A stretch of 64,000 bases of DNA from UBA1413 sp964552955. GTDB taxonomy: Bacteria > Bacteroidota > Bacteroidia > Bacteroidales > Prolixibacteraceae. Where the stretch lies: the NCBI GenBank assembly GCA_964552955.1, contig CAZKIU010000015.1:1-64000 (forward strand). The letters run 5' to 3'. This document shows positions 17,499-26,171 of this stretch, piece by piece (position 1 is the stretch's first letter; each line of letters starts with the position of its first letter). A model generated the notes under the pieces. It saw only the letters and a program-made list of their open reading frames with translations. It searched no databases and was not told where the DNA came from. Both the position numbers and the translations under genes were made by a program.

Positions 17499-18434
17499 TC
17501 AGGAGGCAGCCAGAATCTCCAGTGCCCGCTGCCGGTCGCGGTGCAGCTGCTCTACCAGGGCGTCCACGCTGTCGAATTTCTGTTCATCCCTGATTTTGCC
17601 TATAAACATCAGGGTGATCTTCTCCCCATAGAGCGATCCCTCGAAACCAAACAGGTTCACTTCGATACTCCGGTTGTCGGCATTCTGGTTGAAGGTGGGG
17701 CGGGTCCCAATGTTGAGCATCCCCTCCCAGTTCTTGCCAGCCACCCTTATTCTGACGGCATACACGCCGTAACCCGGGATCAGCTTGAGGACCTCTGTCG
17801 CTTCAATATTTGCAGTGGGAAATCCCAGCTTACGGCCCACCTTTTCTCCTTCGACAACGCTGCCATGCAGTTCATAGGGATAGCCCAGATAACTGTTGGC
17901 GGTTTTGATATCACCCGCTTCAAGGGCCTCCCGGATACGGGTGCTGCTCACATGGGCCTCATTGATGAGCAGCGGATCCAGTTTCTCAATCCTGAAATCA
18001 TACTGGCGGGCACACTCCCGAAGATACTCAAAATCCCCCTCCCTGTTTTTCCCGAATTTGTGGTCATACCCCACTACCAGACAGGAGGTTCCAATCTTAC
18101 CGACAAGGATCTCTTTGACGAACTCGCGATAGGTCAGGGCCGCAAACGCATGGGTAAAGGGGTAAACCACCAGGTGGTCGATGCCTGCTTTTTCCAGAAG
18201 CTCCGCCTTCTCCTCCAGGGTGGTGATCAGCCGGAGGTTGTGTTCTCCGGGGGATAGAAGCTGCCGCGGATGAGGATCAAAGGTGAACAACAAGGACTCC
18301 CCGCCCGTCTCACGGGCGATTTCTGTCAGCCGTCCAAGAATCTTGCGATGACCCATATGCACGCCATCAAACGTGCCGATGGTCACCACCGGCCTGACAG
18401 CCCTCAGTTGAGAAAGCTCCTTATATATCTTCAC
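17499..18434 (-). CDS. ribF: Bifunctional riboflavin kinase/FAD synthetase
   Basis: Makes FMN from riboflavin and then FAD. The 311-residue protein has the nucleotidylyltransferase domain first (VTIGTFDGVHMGHRKIL, VVGYDHKFGKNREGDF, SSTRIREAL) and the flavokinase domain second (GKVV-type barrel with GFPTANIE, YGVYAVRI and GMLNIGTRPTFN). Normal length and all motifs present. A perfect -7 box (18454-18461) lies 20 bases before the start. It is divergent from the TlpA-like lipoprotein gene. Confidence 0.96.
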   Translation of the reverse strand: MKIYKELSQLRAVRPVVTIGTFDGVHMGHRKILGRLTEIARETGGESLLFTFDPHPRQLLSPGEHNLRLITTLEEKAELLEKAGIDHLVVYPFTHAFAALTYREFVKEILVGKIGTSCLVVGYDHKFGKNREGDFEYLRECARQYDFRIEKLDPLLINEAHVSSTRIREALEAGDIKTANSYLGYPYELHGSVVEGEKVGRKLGFPTANIEATEVLKLIPGYGVYAVRIRVAGKNWEGMLNIGTRPTFNQNADNRSIEVNLFGFEGSLYGEKITLMFIGKIRDEQKFDSVDALVEQLHRDRQRALEILAAS

Positions 18435-18453
18435 GCTATTCTGTCCAGGAAGT

Positions 18454-18461
18454 CAAAAATA
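18454..18461 (-). promoter_or_regulatory. -7 box for ribF
   Basis: TATTTTTG on the minus strand, a perfect match. A weaker opposing box, TATCTTCG (18471-18478, plus strand, one mismatch), may serve the divergent TlpA-like gene. Confidence 0.55.
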
Positions 18462-18541
18462 TAAAATTATTATCTTCGCACCGGAATTTTCGGCCTGTCT
18501 GGTTTTTATTTAATTTTACCACCCAAAATAACTGCGCAAGA

Positions 18542-19693
18542 ATGAGACGATTTACCCTATTTACATTCTGGATATTTTTACTTGTATTGGCAGGATGCTC
18601 GAAGCCCGGGAAATTTGAGATCAAGGGGAAGATCTCCAACGCTTCCGGGAAAATGGTTTACCTGGAAGAGCTGATGGTTGCCAGCGTTAGGCCTGTGGAT
18701 TCAGCCAGGATCAATAGCTCGGGGGATTTCACCATCAGGCATGAGGTGGGGATGCCTACCTTCTTTCTCCTGAAGCTCTCTGAGAACAACTTCATCACGC
18801 TGCTGATCGACTCAGTCGAGAAGGTCTCCGTCACTGCCGATGCCATCAGCTTCGCCCGCGACTACAAGGTGACCGGCTCACCCGGCTCCCTGCTGGTCCA
18901 GGAACTCAACTACAAGCTGAATACCACCAAACAGAAACTCGACTCCATATCGTCACTTTATACCCTGTATGCCGGCAGTCCCGATTTCGAGGCCCTTAAG
19001 GCGGGCTGGAAAGAGGCCTACGACCGGATCGTCCAGGAACAGGTCGATTATTCCACCCACTTTGTCTCCGACCATCCCTTTTCGATGGCCAGTGTTCTGG
19101 CTTTATACCAGAAATTCAATGATGACAATTATGTGGTGCGTGATCTTCATGCCCTGAAGGTGGCCGCTTCGGCCCTCAACTCCTTTTATCCCGAATCGGA
19201 ACATGTCAGGGCGCTCTATACCAACACCCTGCAGCTTCTGGCTACGGAACGTGAAGGAAAGGTGAGGCAGCTGATCGCCGAACAGGGCGAAAACAGTCCC
19301 GAGATCCTCCTCCCAGACCCCGAAGGCCACGAGGTGCCCCTCTCCTCCTTCCGGGGTAAATATGTACTGGTCCATTTCTGGTCGGCCGTTGACCCCAACT
19401 CCCGTATCGTGAATCCTGTACTGGTGGAGATCTACCAGAAGTACAAAAGCCGGGGACTGGAGATCTACCAGGTGAGTGTCGACAAGGACCGGGCGGTATG
19501 GCTCGATGCTATTGAAAAAGACGGGCTTACCTGGACCAATGTGGGAGATATGAAAGGGAGCATCGAGGCGGTGATGCACTATAACATCCAATCGGTGCCT
19601 TTCAATTATCTTCTCGACAAGGAAGGAGCCATCGTGGCCCGGAACCTGACCGGCCCGGCCATCGACAGAACCCTGTCGCAACTGCTCCGCTGA
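18542..19693 (+). CDS. TlpA/thioredoxin-like lipoprotein with DUF4369 domain, lacking the redox cysteines
   Basis: Predicted periplasmic lipoprotein of 383 residues. The signal ends in the lipobox LAGC (Cys19), then a DUF4369 beta domain follows (about 24-115: FEIKGKISNASGKMVYLEEL), then a helical linker and a C-terminal thioredoxin-fold domain from about 250. In related proteins this domain reads FWASWCGPCR. Here it reads FWSAVDPNSR at residues 279-288, so the two cysteines are replaced by Asp284 and Ser287. The cis-proline loop (SVPFNYLL) is kept. The protein therefore cannot act as a CxxC disulfide oxidoreductase. A binding, scaffold or peroxiredoxin-unlike role is more likely. It stands alone, 78 bases before lpxH. 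Confidence 0.85.
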   Translation: MRRFTLFTFWIFLLVLAGCSKPGKFEIKGKISNASGKMVYLEELMVASVRPVDSARINSSGDFTIRHEVGMPTFFLLKLSENNFITLLIDSVEKVSVTADAISFARDYKVTGSPGSLLVQELNYKLNTTKQKLDSISSLYTLYAGSPDFEALKAGWKEAYDRIVQEQVDYSTHFVSDHPFSMASVLALYQKFNDDNYVVRDLHALKVAASALNSFYPESEHVRALYTNTLQLLATEREGKVRQLIAEQGENSPEILLPDPEGHEVPLSSFRGKYVLVHFWSAVDPNSRIVNPVLVEIYQKYKSRGLEIYQVSVDKDRAVWLDAIEKDGLTWTNVGDMKGSIEAVMHYNIQSVPFNYLLDKEGAIVARNLTGPAIDRTLSQLLR

Positions 19694-19771
19694 CCGCTGG
19701 TCCACCTGACCACGGACTATTTATGTGACCTCTGAAAACCTGATCTCCGCCTGCCGGGTGATCCAAAACAG

Positions 19772-20530
19772 ATGAATTTGCATCAGGAAGGGAAAAAAAC
19801 ATATTTTGTTTCCGACGTTCACCTGGGAGCTCCTGCCCTGAAGGACAACAGGGAGAGGGAATTGCTGTTCGTAAAATGGCTCAGAGAAGTGGGCCGCGAT
19901 GCGGAAGCCATCTACCTGATGGGCGACATCTTCGACTACTGGTTTGAATACAGAACCGTCGTTCCCCGTGGTTTTACCCGCGTGCTGGGGAGCATTGCCG
20001 CACTGACTGACCAGGGCATCCCGGTCCACTTTTTCACCGGGAACCACGATATCTGGGTCTTCGACTATCTTCCCGCAGAAACGGGAATTATCCTCCACAA
20101 GGAACCTTTTATCACCACCATCGGTGAGCACCGTTTTTTCCTGGCCCACGGCGATGGCCTCGACGCCAGCGATAAGGGCTATCTGCTCCTGAAAAGAATT
20201 TTTACCAGCCGAACCCTGCAATGGTTCTATGCCAGAGTCCATCCCGACCTGACCATCCGCCTGGCCCACCGCTGGTCCAAAAACAGCCGCCTCTCAAAAA
20301 ATACAGGAGGCCCCGAATTTATGGGAGAAAAAGAAGGAATTTATAAATTTGCACTATCGGTCCTGAAAAAGGAGGCGATCGACTTCTTCATTTTCGGGCA
20401 CCGGCACCGCCTGGCCGATATGGTCATTCATGGTGAAAGCCGCCTGATCCTCCTGGGAGAATGGATCAACGCTTTTTCCTACGGAGTATATGACGGGAGG
20501 CGTTTTGAACTTAAAAAGTACGTACCTTAA
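19772..20530 (+). CDS. lpxH: UDP-2,3-diacylglucosamine diphosphatase
   Basis: Calcineurin-like metallophosphoesterase that hydrolyses UDP-2,3-diacylglucosamine to lipid X in lipid A synthesis, peripheral to the inner membrane. The 252-residue protein shows the metal-binding series SDVHLG, GDIFDYWFE, FTGNHDIW, AHGDGLD and FGHRHR, in the order expected for LpxH. The gene is followed after 24 bases by a KASIII-type synthase, so the two are likely co-transcribed. No motif is missing. Confidence 0.93.
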   Translation: MNLHQEGKKTYFVSDVHLGAPALKDNRERELLFVKWLREVGRDAEAIYLMGDIFDYWFEYRTVVPRGFTRVLGSIAALTDQGIPVHFFTGNHDIWVFDYLPAETGIILHKEPFITTIGEHRFFLAHGDGLDASDKGYLLLKRIFTSRTLQWFYARVHPDLTIRLAHRWSKNSRLSKNTGGPEFMGEKEGIYKFALSVLKKEAIDFFIFGHRHRLADMVIHGESRLILLGEWINAFSYGVYDGRRFELKKYVP

Positions 20531-20554
20531 CAGATTACCATTATAGCGATCTGT

Positions 20555-21637
20555 ATGAAACAGAATTTCCAAAGTATTATCATAGGTTCCGGAAGTTACA
20601 TTCCCCCGGTGGTGGTCAGCAACGACCATTTCCTGGGGCATCGTTTTTTTGATCCGGCGACGAAAACCCCGTATGAGAAGGATAACCTGGAGATCATCGA
20701 GAAATTCAGGGAGATCACCAATATTTCTGAAAGAAGGTATTGCCTGCCGGAAGAGAACACCTCGGATTTGGGGTACAAGGCAGCCCTGGATGCGATCACC
20801 TCCTCGGGTATCGATCCGGAGAGTCTGGACTTCATTATTGCGGCCCATAATTTCGGGGATATCAGTGCCACCGTCCTGCGGAGCGACATCATGCCGGGCA
20901 TCAGTGCCCGGATCAAGCAGAAGCTGGGGTTGAAGAACCCGGCCATGTTCACCCATGATGTGATTGCCGGATGCCCGGGATGGGTGCAGGCGCTGATTGT
21001 TGCCGACCTCTTCCTCAAGAGTGGTCAGTACCAGCGGGGTATGGTCGTGGGCTGCGATGTGAACAGCCGGGCGGCCGATCCCTATGACAGGGATGCCATG
21101 ATCTTTGCCGACGGGGCCGGAGCGGTCATCCTGGAAGCCAGGGCTACCGACGAACAGGTGGGGATCCTCTCCCATGCCATCCAGAGCGATACCCTCGAAG
21201 CAGGTTACCTGACCATGGACCGCTCCCTGAACCCTGAATACGAAAAAGATGAAATCTTCATCAGGATGCAGGGCCATAAAGTCTACGTATACGCCCTCAC
21301 CAACGTTCCCAAGGTGGTCAAAAGAAGCCTTCAACTGGCTGGCCTCACCCTCACCGATGTCAAAAAGGTGCTGATCCACCAGGCCAATGAGAAAATGGAC
21401 CAGGCCATCCTCGAAAGGGTCTTCCGCCTTTATAAAATCAAAGAGATTCCTGAAGATGTGATGCCTATGACCATCAGCTTCCTGGGCAACTCCTCTTCGG
21501 CGACTGTACCCACCCTCTATGACCTGATTGTCAAGGAGAAGCTGGGCGACCACCGTTTAGCCAGCGGCGACGTGATCGTGCTGACTTCTGTGGGCGCAGG
21601 AATGATGATCAACTCGGTCATCTATAAAATGCCCTGA
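20555..21637 (+). CDS. 3-oxoacyl-ACP synthase III family protein (FabH-like)
   Basis: Thiolase-fold condensing enzyme of 360 residues. The KASIII triad is complete: Cys140 (HDVIAGCPGW), His275 (VLIHQANEK) and Asn312 (ISFLGNSSSATV). GAGAVILEA is the usual glycine-rich segment. The length is about 30 residues more than E. coli FabH, as in a separate Bacteroidota subgroup whose substrate is not established, so I do not assign fabH. It may start fatty acid chains or join acyl groups in another lipid pathway. It lies downstream of lpxH in the same direction, and a perfect inverted repeat (21684-21716) follows. Confidence 0.88.
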   Translation: MKQNFQSIIIGSGSYIPPVVVSNDHFLGHRFFDPATKTPYEKDNLEIIEKFREITNISERRYCLPEENTSDLGYKAALDAITSSGIDPESLDFIIAAHNFGDISATVLRSDIMPGISARIKQKLGLKNPAMFTHDVIAGCPGWVQALIVADLFLKSGQYQRGMVVGCDVNSRAADPYDRDAMIFADGAGAVILEARATDEQVGILSHAIQSDTLEAGYLTMDRSLNPEYEKDEIFIRMQGHKVYVYALTNVPKVVKRSLQLAGLTLTDVKKVLIHQANEKMDQAILERVFRLYKIKEIPEDVMPMTISFLGNSSSATVPTLYDLIVKEKLGDHRLASGDVIVLTSVGAGMMINSVIYKMP

Positions 21638-21683
21638 AAGGAGAATCCCTTCCCGGGGGATGGTATGCTCTCCCATTAACACA

Positions 21684-21716
21684 CATCCCGGATACGGCAG
21701 CGCTGTATCCGGGATG
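21684..21716. terminator. Perfect 12-bp hairpin between convergent genes
   Basis: CATCCCGGATAC and GTATCCGGGATG form a perfect 12-pair stem around a nine-base loop. It lies between the 3' ends of the KASIII-type gene and clpX, and is probably a bidirectional terminator. There is no long T-run on either side. Confidence 0.65.
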
Positions 21717-21811
21717 CGTCATTAATATGTGGGAGCTTTTAAAATCTGAATTCGGGTCCCCCCTCTCCCTTTTTCATCGTGAAGCCGGGTTCCGGCATGT
21801 GCGATATTACC

Positions 21812-23044
21812 TTAACTGGCTTTCAGCCTGCTGAGATGCGAATGTTCCAGTTTTTCCGCGGCATAATCAAGAGTGATGCGGAGCGATTTGGTCTCCTGGG
21901 AAGGAGAGTGGAACATGGCATCGACCATGATGCTTTCACAGATGGAGCGCAGACCGCGGGCCCCCAACTTGAACTCGATGGCCTTATCCACAATGTACCA
22001 CAAGGCCTCCTCATCGAATTCCAGCAGGATATGATCGAGCTCGAAAAGCTTCACATATTGTCTGATGATGGAGTTCTTCGGCTCGGTAAGGATTTTCCGG
22101 AGGGTATTCCGGTCGAGCGGATCGAGGTAGGTCAGCACAGGCAGGCGGCCGATGATCTCAGGGATCATGCCGAAAGCCTTCAGGTCAGGGGGTGCGATGT
22201 ATTGCAGGAGGTTCTCCCGTTCGATACGGTCGGCCGCCTGAGCGGCACTGTAACCGATCACCCGGGTGTTGAGGCGTTGGGCGATCTTCCGCTCAATACC
22301 ATCAAAAGCGCCGCCGCAGATAAACAGGATATTCTTGGTATTCACGGGGATCATCTTCTGCTCGGGGTGCTTGCGCCCTCCCTGCGGCGGAACATTCACC
22401 ACCGATCCTTCGAGGAGCTTGAGCAACCCCTGCTGGACCCCCTCGCCTGATACGTCACGCGTGATCGAGGGATTATCGCCCTTGCGCGCGATCTTGTCGA
22501 TTTCGTCAATGAAGACAATACCCCGCTCTGCCGCTTCCACATTGTAATCGGCAGCCTGCAGCAACCGGGTGAGCAGACTCTCTATATCTTCACCCACATA
22601 GCCGGCTTCGGTGAGCACCGTGGCATCTACTATCGTGAAGGGGACATGCAGCATCCGGGCGATGGTGCGGGCCAGAAGCGTCTTCCCCGTCCCCGTCTCA
22701 CCCACCAGAATGATATTCGACTTCTCAATCTCCGTCTCATCCTCCTTCACCTGCTGTGCCAGCCTCTTATAATGGTTGTAAACAGCCACCGACAGGATCT
22801 TCTTGGCATCGTCCTGCCCGATCACATACTGGTCCAAAAAACCCTTTATCTCAAGGGGTTTCATCAGCTGGATGCCGGTCAGGTCAAAGCTGTCCTCCTT
22901 TTTCGTCTCCTCCAGAAGGATGGCATGAGCCTGCTCGGCACACCGGTCACAGATATGACCGTCGATCCCTGCGATCAGAAGGTTTACATCTTTTTTCTCC
23001 CGTCCGCAGAATGAACATTTATCCATTTTTCCTTTTGAGGTCAT
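21812..23044 (-). CDS. clpX: ATP-dependent Clp protease ATP-binding subunit ClpX
   Basis: AAA+ unfoldase that feeds substrates to ClpP. The 410-residue protein has the N-terminal zinc-binding domain (CSFCGREKKDVNLL and HICDRC, four cysteines), Walker A GETGTGKTLLA, Walker B IVFIDEIDKIA, the RKGDNPSITRDVSGEGVQQGLL region and a C-terminal sensor 2 domain (LGARGLRS). The tripeptide loop for ClpP binding falls in the expected region. The start at 23044 follows the clpP stop by one base. An in-frame ATG at 23026 (MDKCSFCGR) has a better AAGGA site and may be the true start. It is translationally coupled to clpP. Confidence 0.96.
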   Translation of the reverse strand: MTSKGKMDKCSFCGREKKDVNLLIAGIDGHICDRCAEQAHAILLEETKKEDSFDLTGIQLMKPLEIKGFLDQYVIGQDDAKKILSVAVYNHYKRLAQQVKEDETEIEKSNIILVGETGTGKTLLARTIARMLHVPFTIVDATVLTEAGYVGEDIESLLTRLLQAADYNVEAAERGIVFIDEIDKIARKGDNPSITRDVSGEGVQQGLLKLLEGSVVNVPPQGGRKHPEQKMIPVNTKNILFICGGAFDGIERKIAQRLNTRVIGYSAAQAADRIERENLLQYIAPPDLKAFGMIPEIIGRLPVLTYLDPLDRNTLRKILTEPKNSIIRQYVKLFELDHILLEFDEEALWYIVDKAIEFKLGARGLRSICESIMVDAMFHSPSQETKSLRITLDYAAEKLEHSHLSRLKAS

Positions 23045-23045
23045 C

Positions 23046-23723
23046 TTACTTTTTCTCCCTGACCAGGATCTCGTCGATCATTCCATAATCTACGGCTTCC
23101 TGTGAAGTCATCCAATAATCCCTGTCTGCATCCTTTTCCACCTGGTCGACCGGTTTGCCGGTATGGATGGAGATAATACTATAGAGTTCGTTTTTGATCT
23201 TCATGATCTCACGGGCGGTGATCTCTATATCGGAAGCCTGGCCCGAAGCTCCGCCCATGGGCTGGTGAATCATGATGCGCGAGTGTTTCAGGGCCGACCG
23301 TTTTCCGTGGGTGCCGGCGGTCAGCAGGACCGCTCCCATGGAAGCCGCCATGCCCGTACAGATGGTGGCCACATTGGCCGTAATGTACTGCATCGTGTCA
23401 TAAATGCCCATCCCGGCATATACCGACCCCCCCGGTGTATTGAAATAAACCTGAATATCCTTGGAGGGATCTGTCGATTCCAGAAATAACAACTGCGCCT
23501 GGATAATATTGGCCACCGTATCGTCAATGGGCACCCCCAGGAAAATGATCCGGTCCATCATCAGCCGTGAAAACACATCCATGGAGGCCACATTCAACTG
23601 GCGCTCCTCGATGATGGTGGGAGAAATGTAATAATCCTGGGCCGAGGTGTAACGGTGCATGGTCATACTGCTGATCCCGGCATGCCTGACGGCATATTTC
23701 ATGAATTCATCGTTCAGATGCAT
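23046..23723 (-). CDS. clpP: ATP-dependent Clp protease proteolytic subunit ClpP
   Basis: Serine peptidase that forms the ClpP barrel. In the 225-residue product the catalytic residues are Ser128 (GMAASMGAVLL) and His153 (RIMIHQPMGG), with the Asp further on. The frame is open 21 codons upstream, but the ATG at 23723 has a strong AGGAGGGAAAG ribosome site and fits the family. A perfect -7 box (23784-23791) is 60 bases upstream. The order on the minus strand is tig, clpP, clpX, the usual arrangement. Confidence 0.97.
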   Translation of the reverse strand: MHLNDEFMKYAVRHAGISSMTMHRYTSAQDYYISPTIIEERQLNVASMDVFSRLMMDRIIFLGVPIDDTVANIIQAQLLFLESTDPSKDIQVYFNTPGGSVYAGMGIYDTMQYITANVATICTGMAASMGAVLLTAGTHGKRSALKHSRIMIHQPMGGASGQASDIEITAREIMKIKNELYSIISIHTGKPVDQVEKDADRDYWMTSQEAVDYGMIDEILVREKK

Positions 23724-23783
23724 AATCTTTCCCTCCTGGTTAAATGATACAATACCCCTGACCCGTGTCTCCGGGGTGAAACG

Positions 23784-23791
23784 CAAAGTTA
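23784..23791 (-). promoter_or_regulatory. -7 box for clpP-clpX
   Basis: TAACTTTG on the minus strand, a perfect match. It sits in the short gap between tig and clpP, so clpPX may be transcribed independently of tig. Confidence 0.55.
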
Positions 23792-23809
23792 ATAAATTAG
23801 GGGAATGTG

Positions 23810-25192
23810 TTATTCCCCGCTTTCTTCACTTTCGCCCTTATTTCCCAGAAGTTCCGAGAATTCCTCGCTGGTGACCGCCTTCTCGGTGATGCTTCCTTTT
23901 TCTTTGATCAGGGCGAACACCTTATCCTCAAAAAGCTTGCGCACCAGACGCTCCCGGTCTTCTTCCTTCTCCATGATCTTCTTCACATAACCTCCCAGAA
24001 GATCGTCGGGCAGATCGTTGATGCCATACTGACGGAACTGAGAAAGGGCTACCTGCCGGGCCAGGCCAGTCACTTCTTCCTCGGTGACGTTGATTTCATG
24101 ATCGCGGATCAGCTTGTTTTTAATCAGCTGCCAGCGCAAATCCTGCAGGAAACCGTCAAAATCCTTTTCGATCTGTTCGTCGGTCATCTCCTTGTTGACT
24201 TCCCTGAGCCAGCGGCGCAGGAACTCCTCAGGCAGTTCAGGATGAATCGCCGACACCAGGCTTTCACGGGCATCAAGGGCAAATTTCTGATCTGACGACT
24301 GGGCCAGGTGGACCGCAATCTCGGCGGCCAGGCGGCTGCGGAATTCTTCACTGGTGGTTACGCCCGATTCAGGACCGTAGATCTTGGTGAAGAGTTCCTC
24401 ATTGATCTCTGCCTTCCGGAAGTTAAGAACCGAGCGCACCGTAAAGCTGAAATTTCCCGACAGTTCATCGGCATCCTCATGGCTGATGTTGAGCATGTGA
24501 CTCACTTCATGGCGATCCTGGAAGACCACCACCGGATCAAAGACCACCACATCACCACTCTGTTTGCCCAGAATAGAAGTGCGGGCGGCCTCATCCTTCA
24601 TCAGATCTACGGCAATGAGCACTCCTTCGGCGGTTACTCCCCCTTCCAGCGGCGCTCCCTCTTCGTTCAACTGCACAAAATCACCCCGCACGCTGCTCTT
24701 CTCCTCTACGATGACGGCTTCCTCATTGGTCCCAAAATTCATCCTGACCGACTCCAGGTTCTCCTCGATCATTTTGTCGTCAACGATGATCCGGTAGTAG
24801 TCGACAGGTGCCGTTTTGGTAAGATCTACCTCCACTTCCGGAGATACAGCGATATCAAAGACAAACTCAAAGGTGGTATCGTTTTCCCAATCGATGGGTT
24901 TCTGGTGTTCAACGCTGGGCAGCGGGTCGCCCAGGACGGAAATCTTCTCTTCCTGGAGATAGCTGGTGAGGTTATTCGACAGCAGGTTATTCACCTCCTC
25001 GGCCAGTACCGGCCGTCCAAAACGCTTGTTGATCAGGGAAGCAGGGACCTTTCCCGGCCGGAACCCCGGAAGGGAAGCCTTCATCCTGTAATCACGCAGC
25101 TTCTCAGCTACTGTCTTTTCATAATCAGCGGGTTCCACAACCACTCTCACCACGGAGTATCCTTTGTCACTCTCTTCTCTGGTAATCTTCAT
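23810..25192 (-). CDS. tig: Trigger factor
   Basis: Ribosome-associated chaperone with peptidyl-prolyl isomerase domain. The 460-residue protein starts MKITREESDKGYSVVRVVVE and has the ribosome-binding loop GFRPGKVPASLINKRFG about residues 43-59. The PPIase region in the middle (about 150-240) is degenerate, as usual in this phylum. A long helical C-terminal domain follows. The 5' extension of 39 codons in the open frame reads through the tRNA gene and is rejected. No obvious ribosome site precedes the start. The tRNA-Leu gene lies 78 bases upstream on the same strand, and tig might be read from its promoter. Confidence 0.93.
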   Translation of the reverse strand: MKITREESDKGYSVVRVVVEPADYEKTVAEKLRDYRMKASLPGFRPGKVPASLINKRFGRPVLAEEVNNLLSNNLTSYLQEEKISVLGDPLPSVEHQKPIDWENDTTFEFVFDIAVSPEVEVDLTKTAPVDYYRIIVDDKMIEENLESVRMNFGTNEEAVIVEEKSSVRGDFVQLNEEGAPLEGGVTAEGVLIAVDLMKDEAARTSILGKQSGDVVVFDPVVVFQDRHEVSHMLNISHEDADELSGNFSFTVRSVLNFRKAEINEELFTKIYGPESGVTTSEEFRSRLAAEIAVHLAQSSDQKFALDARESLVSAIHPELPEEFLRRWLREVNKEMTDEQIEKDFDGFLQDLRWQLIKNKLIRDHEINVTEEEVTGLARQVALSQFRQYGINDLPDDLLGGYVKKIMEKEEDRERLVRKLFEDKVFALIKEKGSITEKAVTSEEFSELLGNKGESEESGE

Positions 25193-25270
25193 AGTCTTCT
25201 TGTATATCCTGAAAACAACATTAATGATTTTAAGCCGGTTGCTGCCCCAGGGGCATCCTTCCGGCCAAGG

Positions 25271-25352
25271 TGCGGACGAAGGGACTCGAACCCCCACGCC
25301 GTAAGGCACCAGATCCTAAGTCTGGCACGTCTACCAATTCCGCCACGTCCGC
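25271..25352 (-). tRNA. tRNA-Leu (anticodon UAG)
   Basis: On the minus strand the sequence folds as a class II tRNA. The acceptor stem GCGGACG pairs with CGTCCGC, with discriminator A. The anticodon stem is CCAGA/TCTGG with loop CTTAGGA, giving anticodon TAG (Leu). A long variable arm (TGCCTTACGGCGT) and a T arm with GTTCGAGT follow. The 3' CCA is not encoded (CCTT follows). A perfect -7 box (TACCTTTG) is 11 bases upstream. Confidence 0.96.
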
Positions 25353-25363
25353 AATTTGAGGCG

Positions 25364-25371
25364 CAAAGGTA
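25364..25371 (-). promoter_or_regulatory. -7 box for tRNA-Leu
   Basis: TACCTTTG on the minus strand matches TAnnTTTG exactly and lies 11 bases before the tRNA 5' end. Confidence 0.6.
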
Positions 25372-25429
25372 GTTTTTTTTTGGTTATTGGGGTCGTCCTG
25401 ACGACTGAATCGTCAAAAAAATCAGCTCT

Positions 25430-26152
25430 TTAACGCAATGTGAAATTCTGACCGAGATAGACCTTCCGCACTACCTCATCGTTGGCAAGGTCTTGAGCCG
25501 ACCCTGACTTGAGGATGCTTCCCTCGAAAAGGAGATAGGAACGGTCGGTGATGGAGAGGGTTTCGTGGACATTATGGTCGGTGATGAGCACGCCGATATT
25601 TTTCGCCTTGAGTTTGGAGACGATGTGCTGGATATCTTCGACAGCAATGGGGTCGACGCCGGCAAAGGGTTCATCGAGAAGGATGAACTTGGGATCAATC
25701 GCCAGGGCCCGGGCTATTTCGGTACGGCGGCGTTCTCCTCCCGACAACTGGTAGCCCTTGCTCTTTCTGATATGCTGCAACCCAAATTCGGTGAGCAGCG
25801 ATTCCAGTTTCTCCTGTTGATAATCGCGCGTATAGCTGGTCATCTCCAGCACTGCCCTGAGGTTGTCTTCAATGCTCAGTTTGCGGAATACACTCGCCTC
25901 CTGGGCCAGGTAGCCGATGCCCAACTGGGCCCGTTTGTATACCGGCAGGCGGGTGATCTCCTCGTCGTTGAGGTAGATATTCCCGGAAAAAGGCTGGATC
26001 AGGCCTACAATCATATAAAAAGAGGTGGTCTTTCCTGCGCCGTTGGGCCCCAGCAATCCCACAATCTCCCCCTGGTGCACCTCAAAACTCACCCCGTTGA
26101 CCACCGTCCGCTTCCGGTACTTCTTGACTATGTTCTCTGCCCTTAATATCAT
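25430..26152 (-). CDS. lptB: LPS export ABC transporter ATP-binding protein LptB
   Basis: ATPase of the LptBFGC inner-membrane complex that extracts lipopolysaccharide. The 240-residue protein has Walker A GPNGAGKTT (about 35-43), the Q-loop region GIGYLAQEASVFRKL typical of LptB, the signature LSGGERRR, Walker B FILLDEPFAGVDPIA and the H-loop ITDHNVHET. The GIGYLAQE segment and length mark LptB rather than a general ABC ATPase. The tatC gene lies 19 bases upstream on the same strand, so they probably share a transcript. The membrane partners LptF/G are not in the window. Confidence 0.94.
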   Translation of the reverse strand: MILRAENIVKKYRKRTVVNGVSFEVHQGEIVGLLGPNGAGKTTSFYMIVGLIQPFSGNIYLNDEEITRLPVYKRAQLGIGYLAQEASVFRKLSIEDNLRAVLEMTSYTRDYQQEKLESLLTEFGLQHIRKSKGYQLSGGERRRTEIARALAIDPKFILLDEPFAGVDPIAVEDIQHIVSKLKAKNIGVLITDHNVHETLSITDRSYLLFEGSILKSGSAQDLANDEVVRKVYLGQNFTLR

Positions 26153-26171
26153 GATTGCTCAGTTCAACGAT

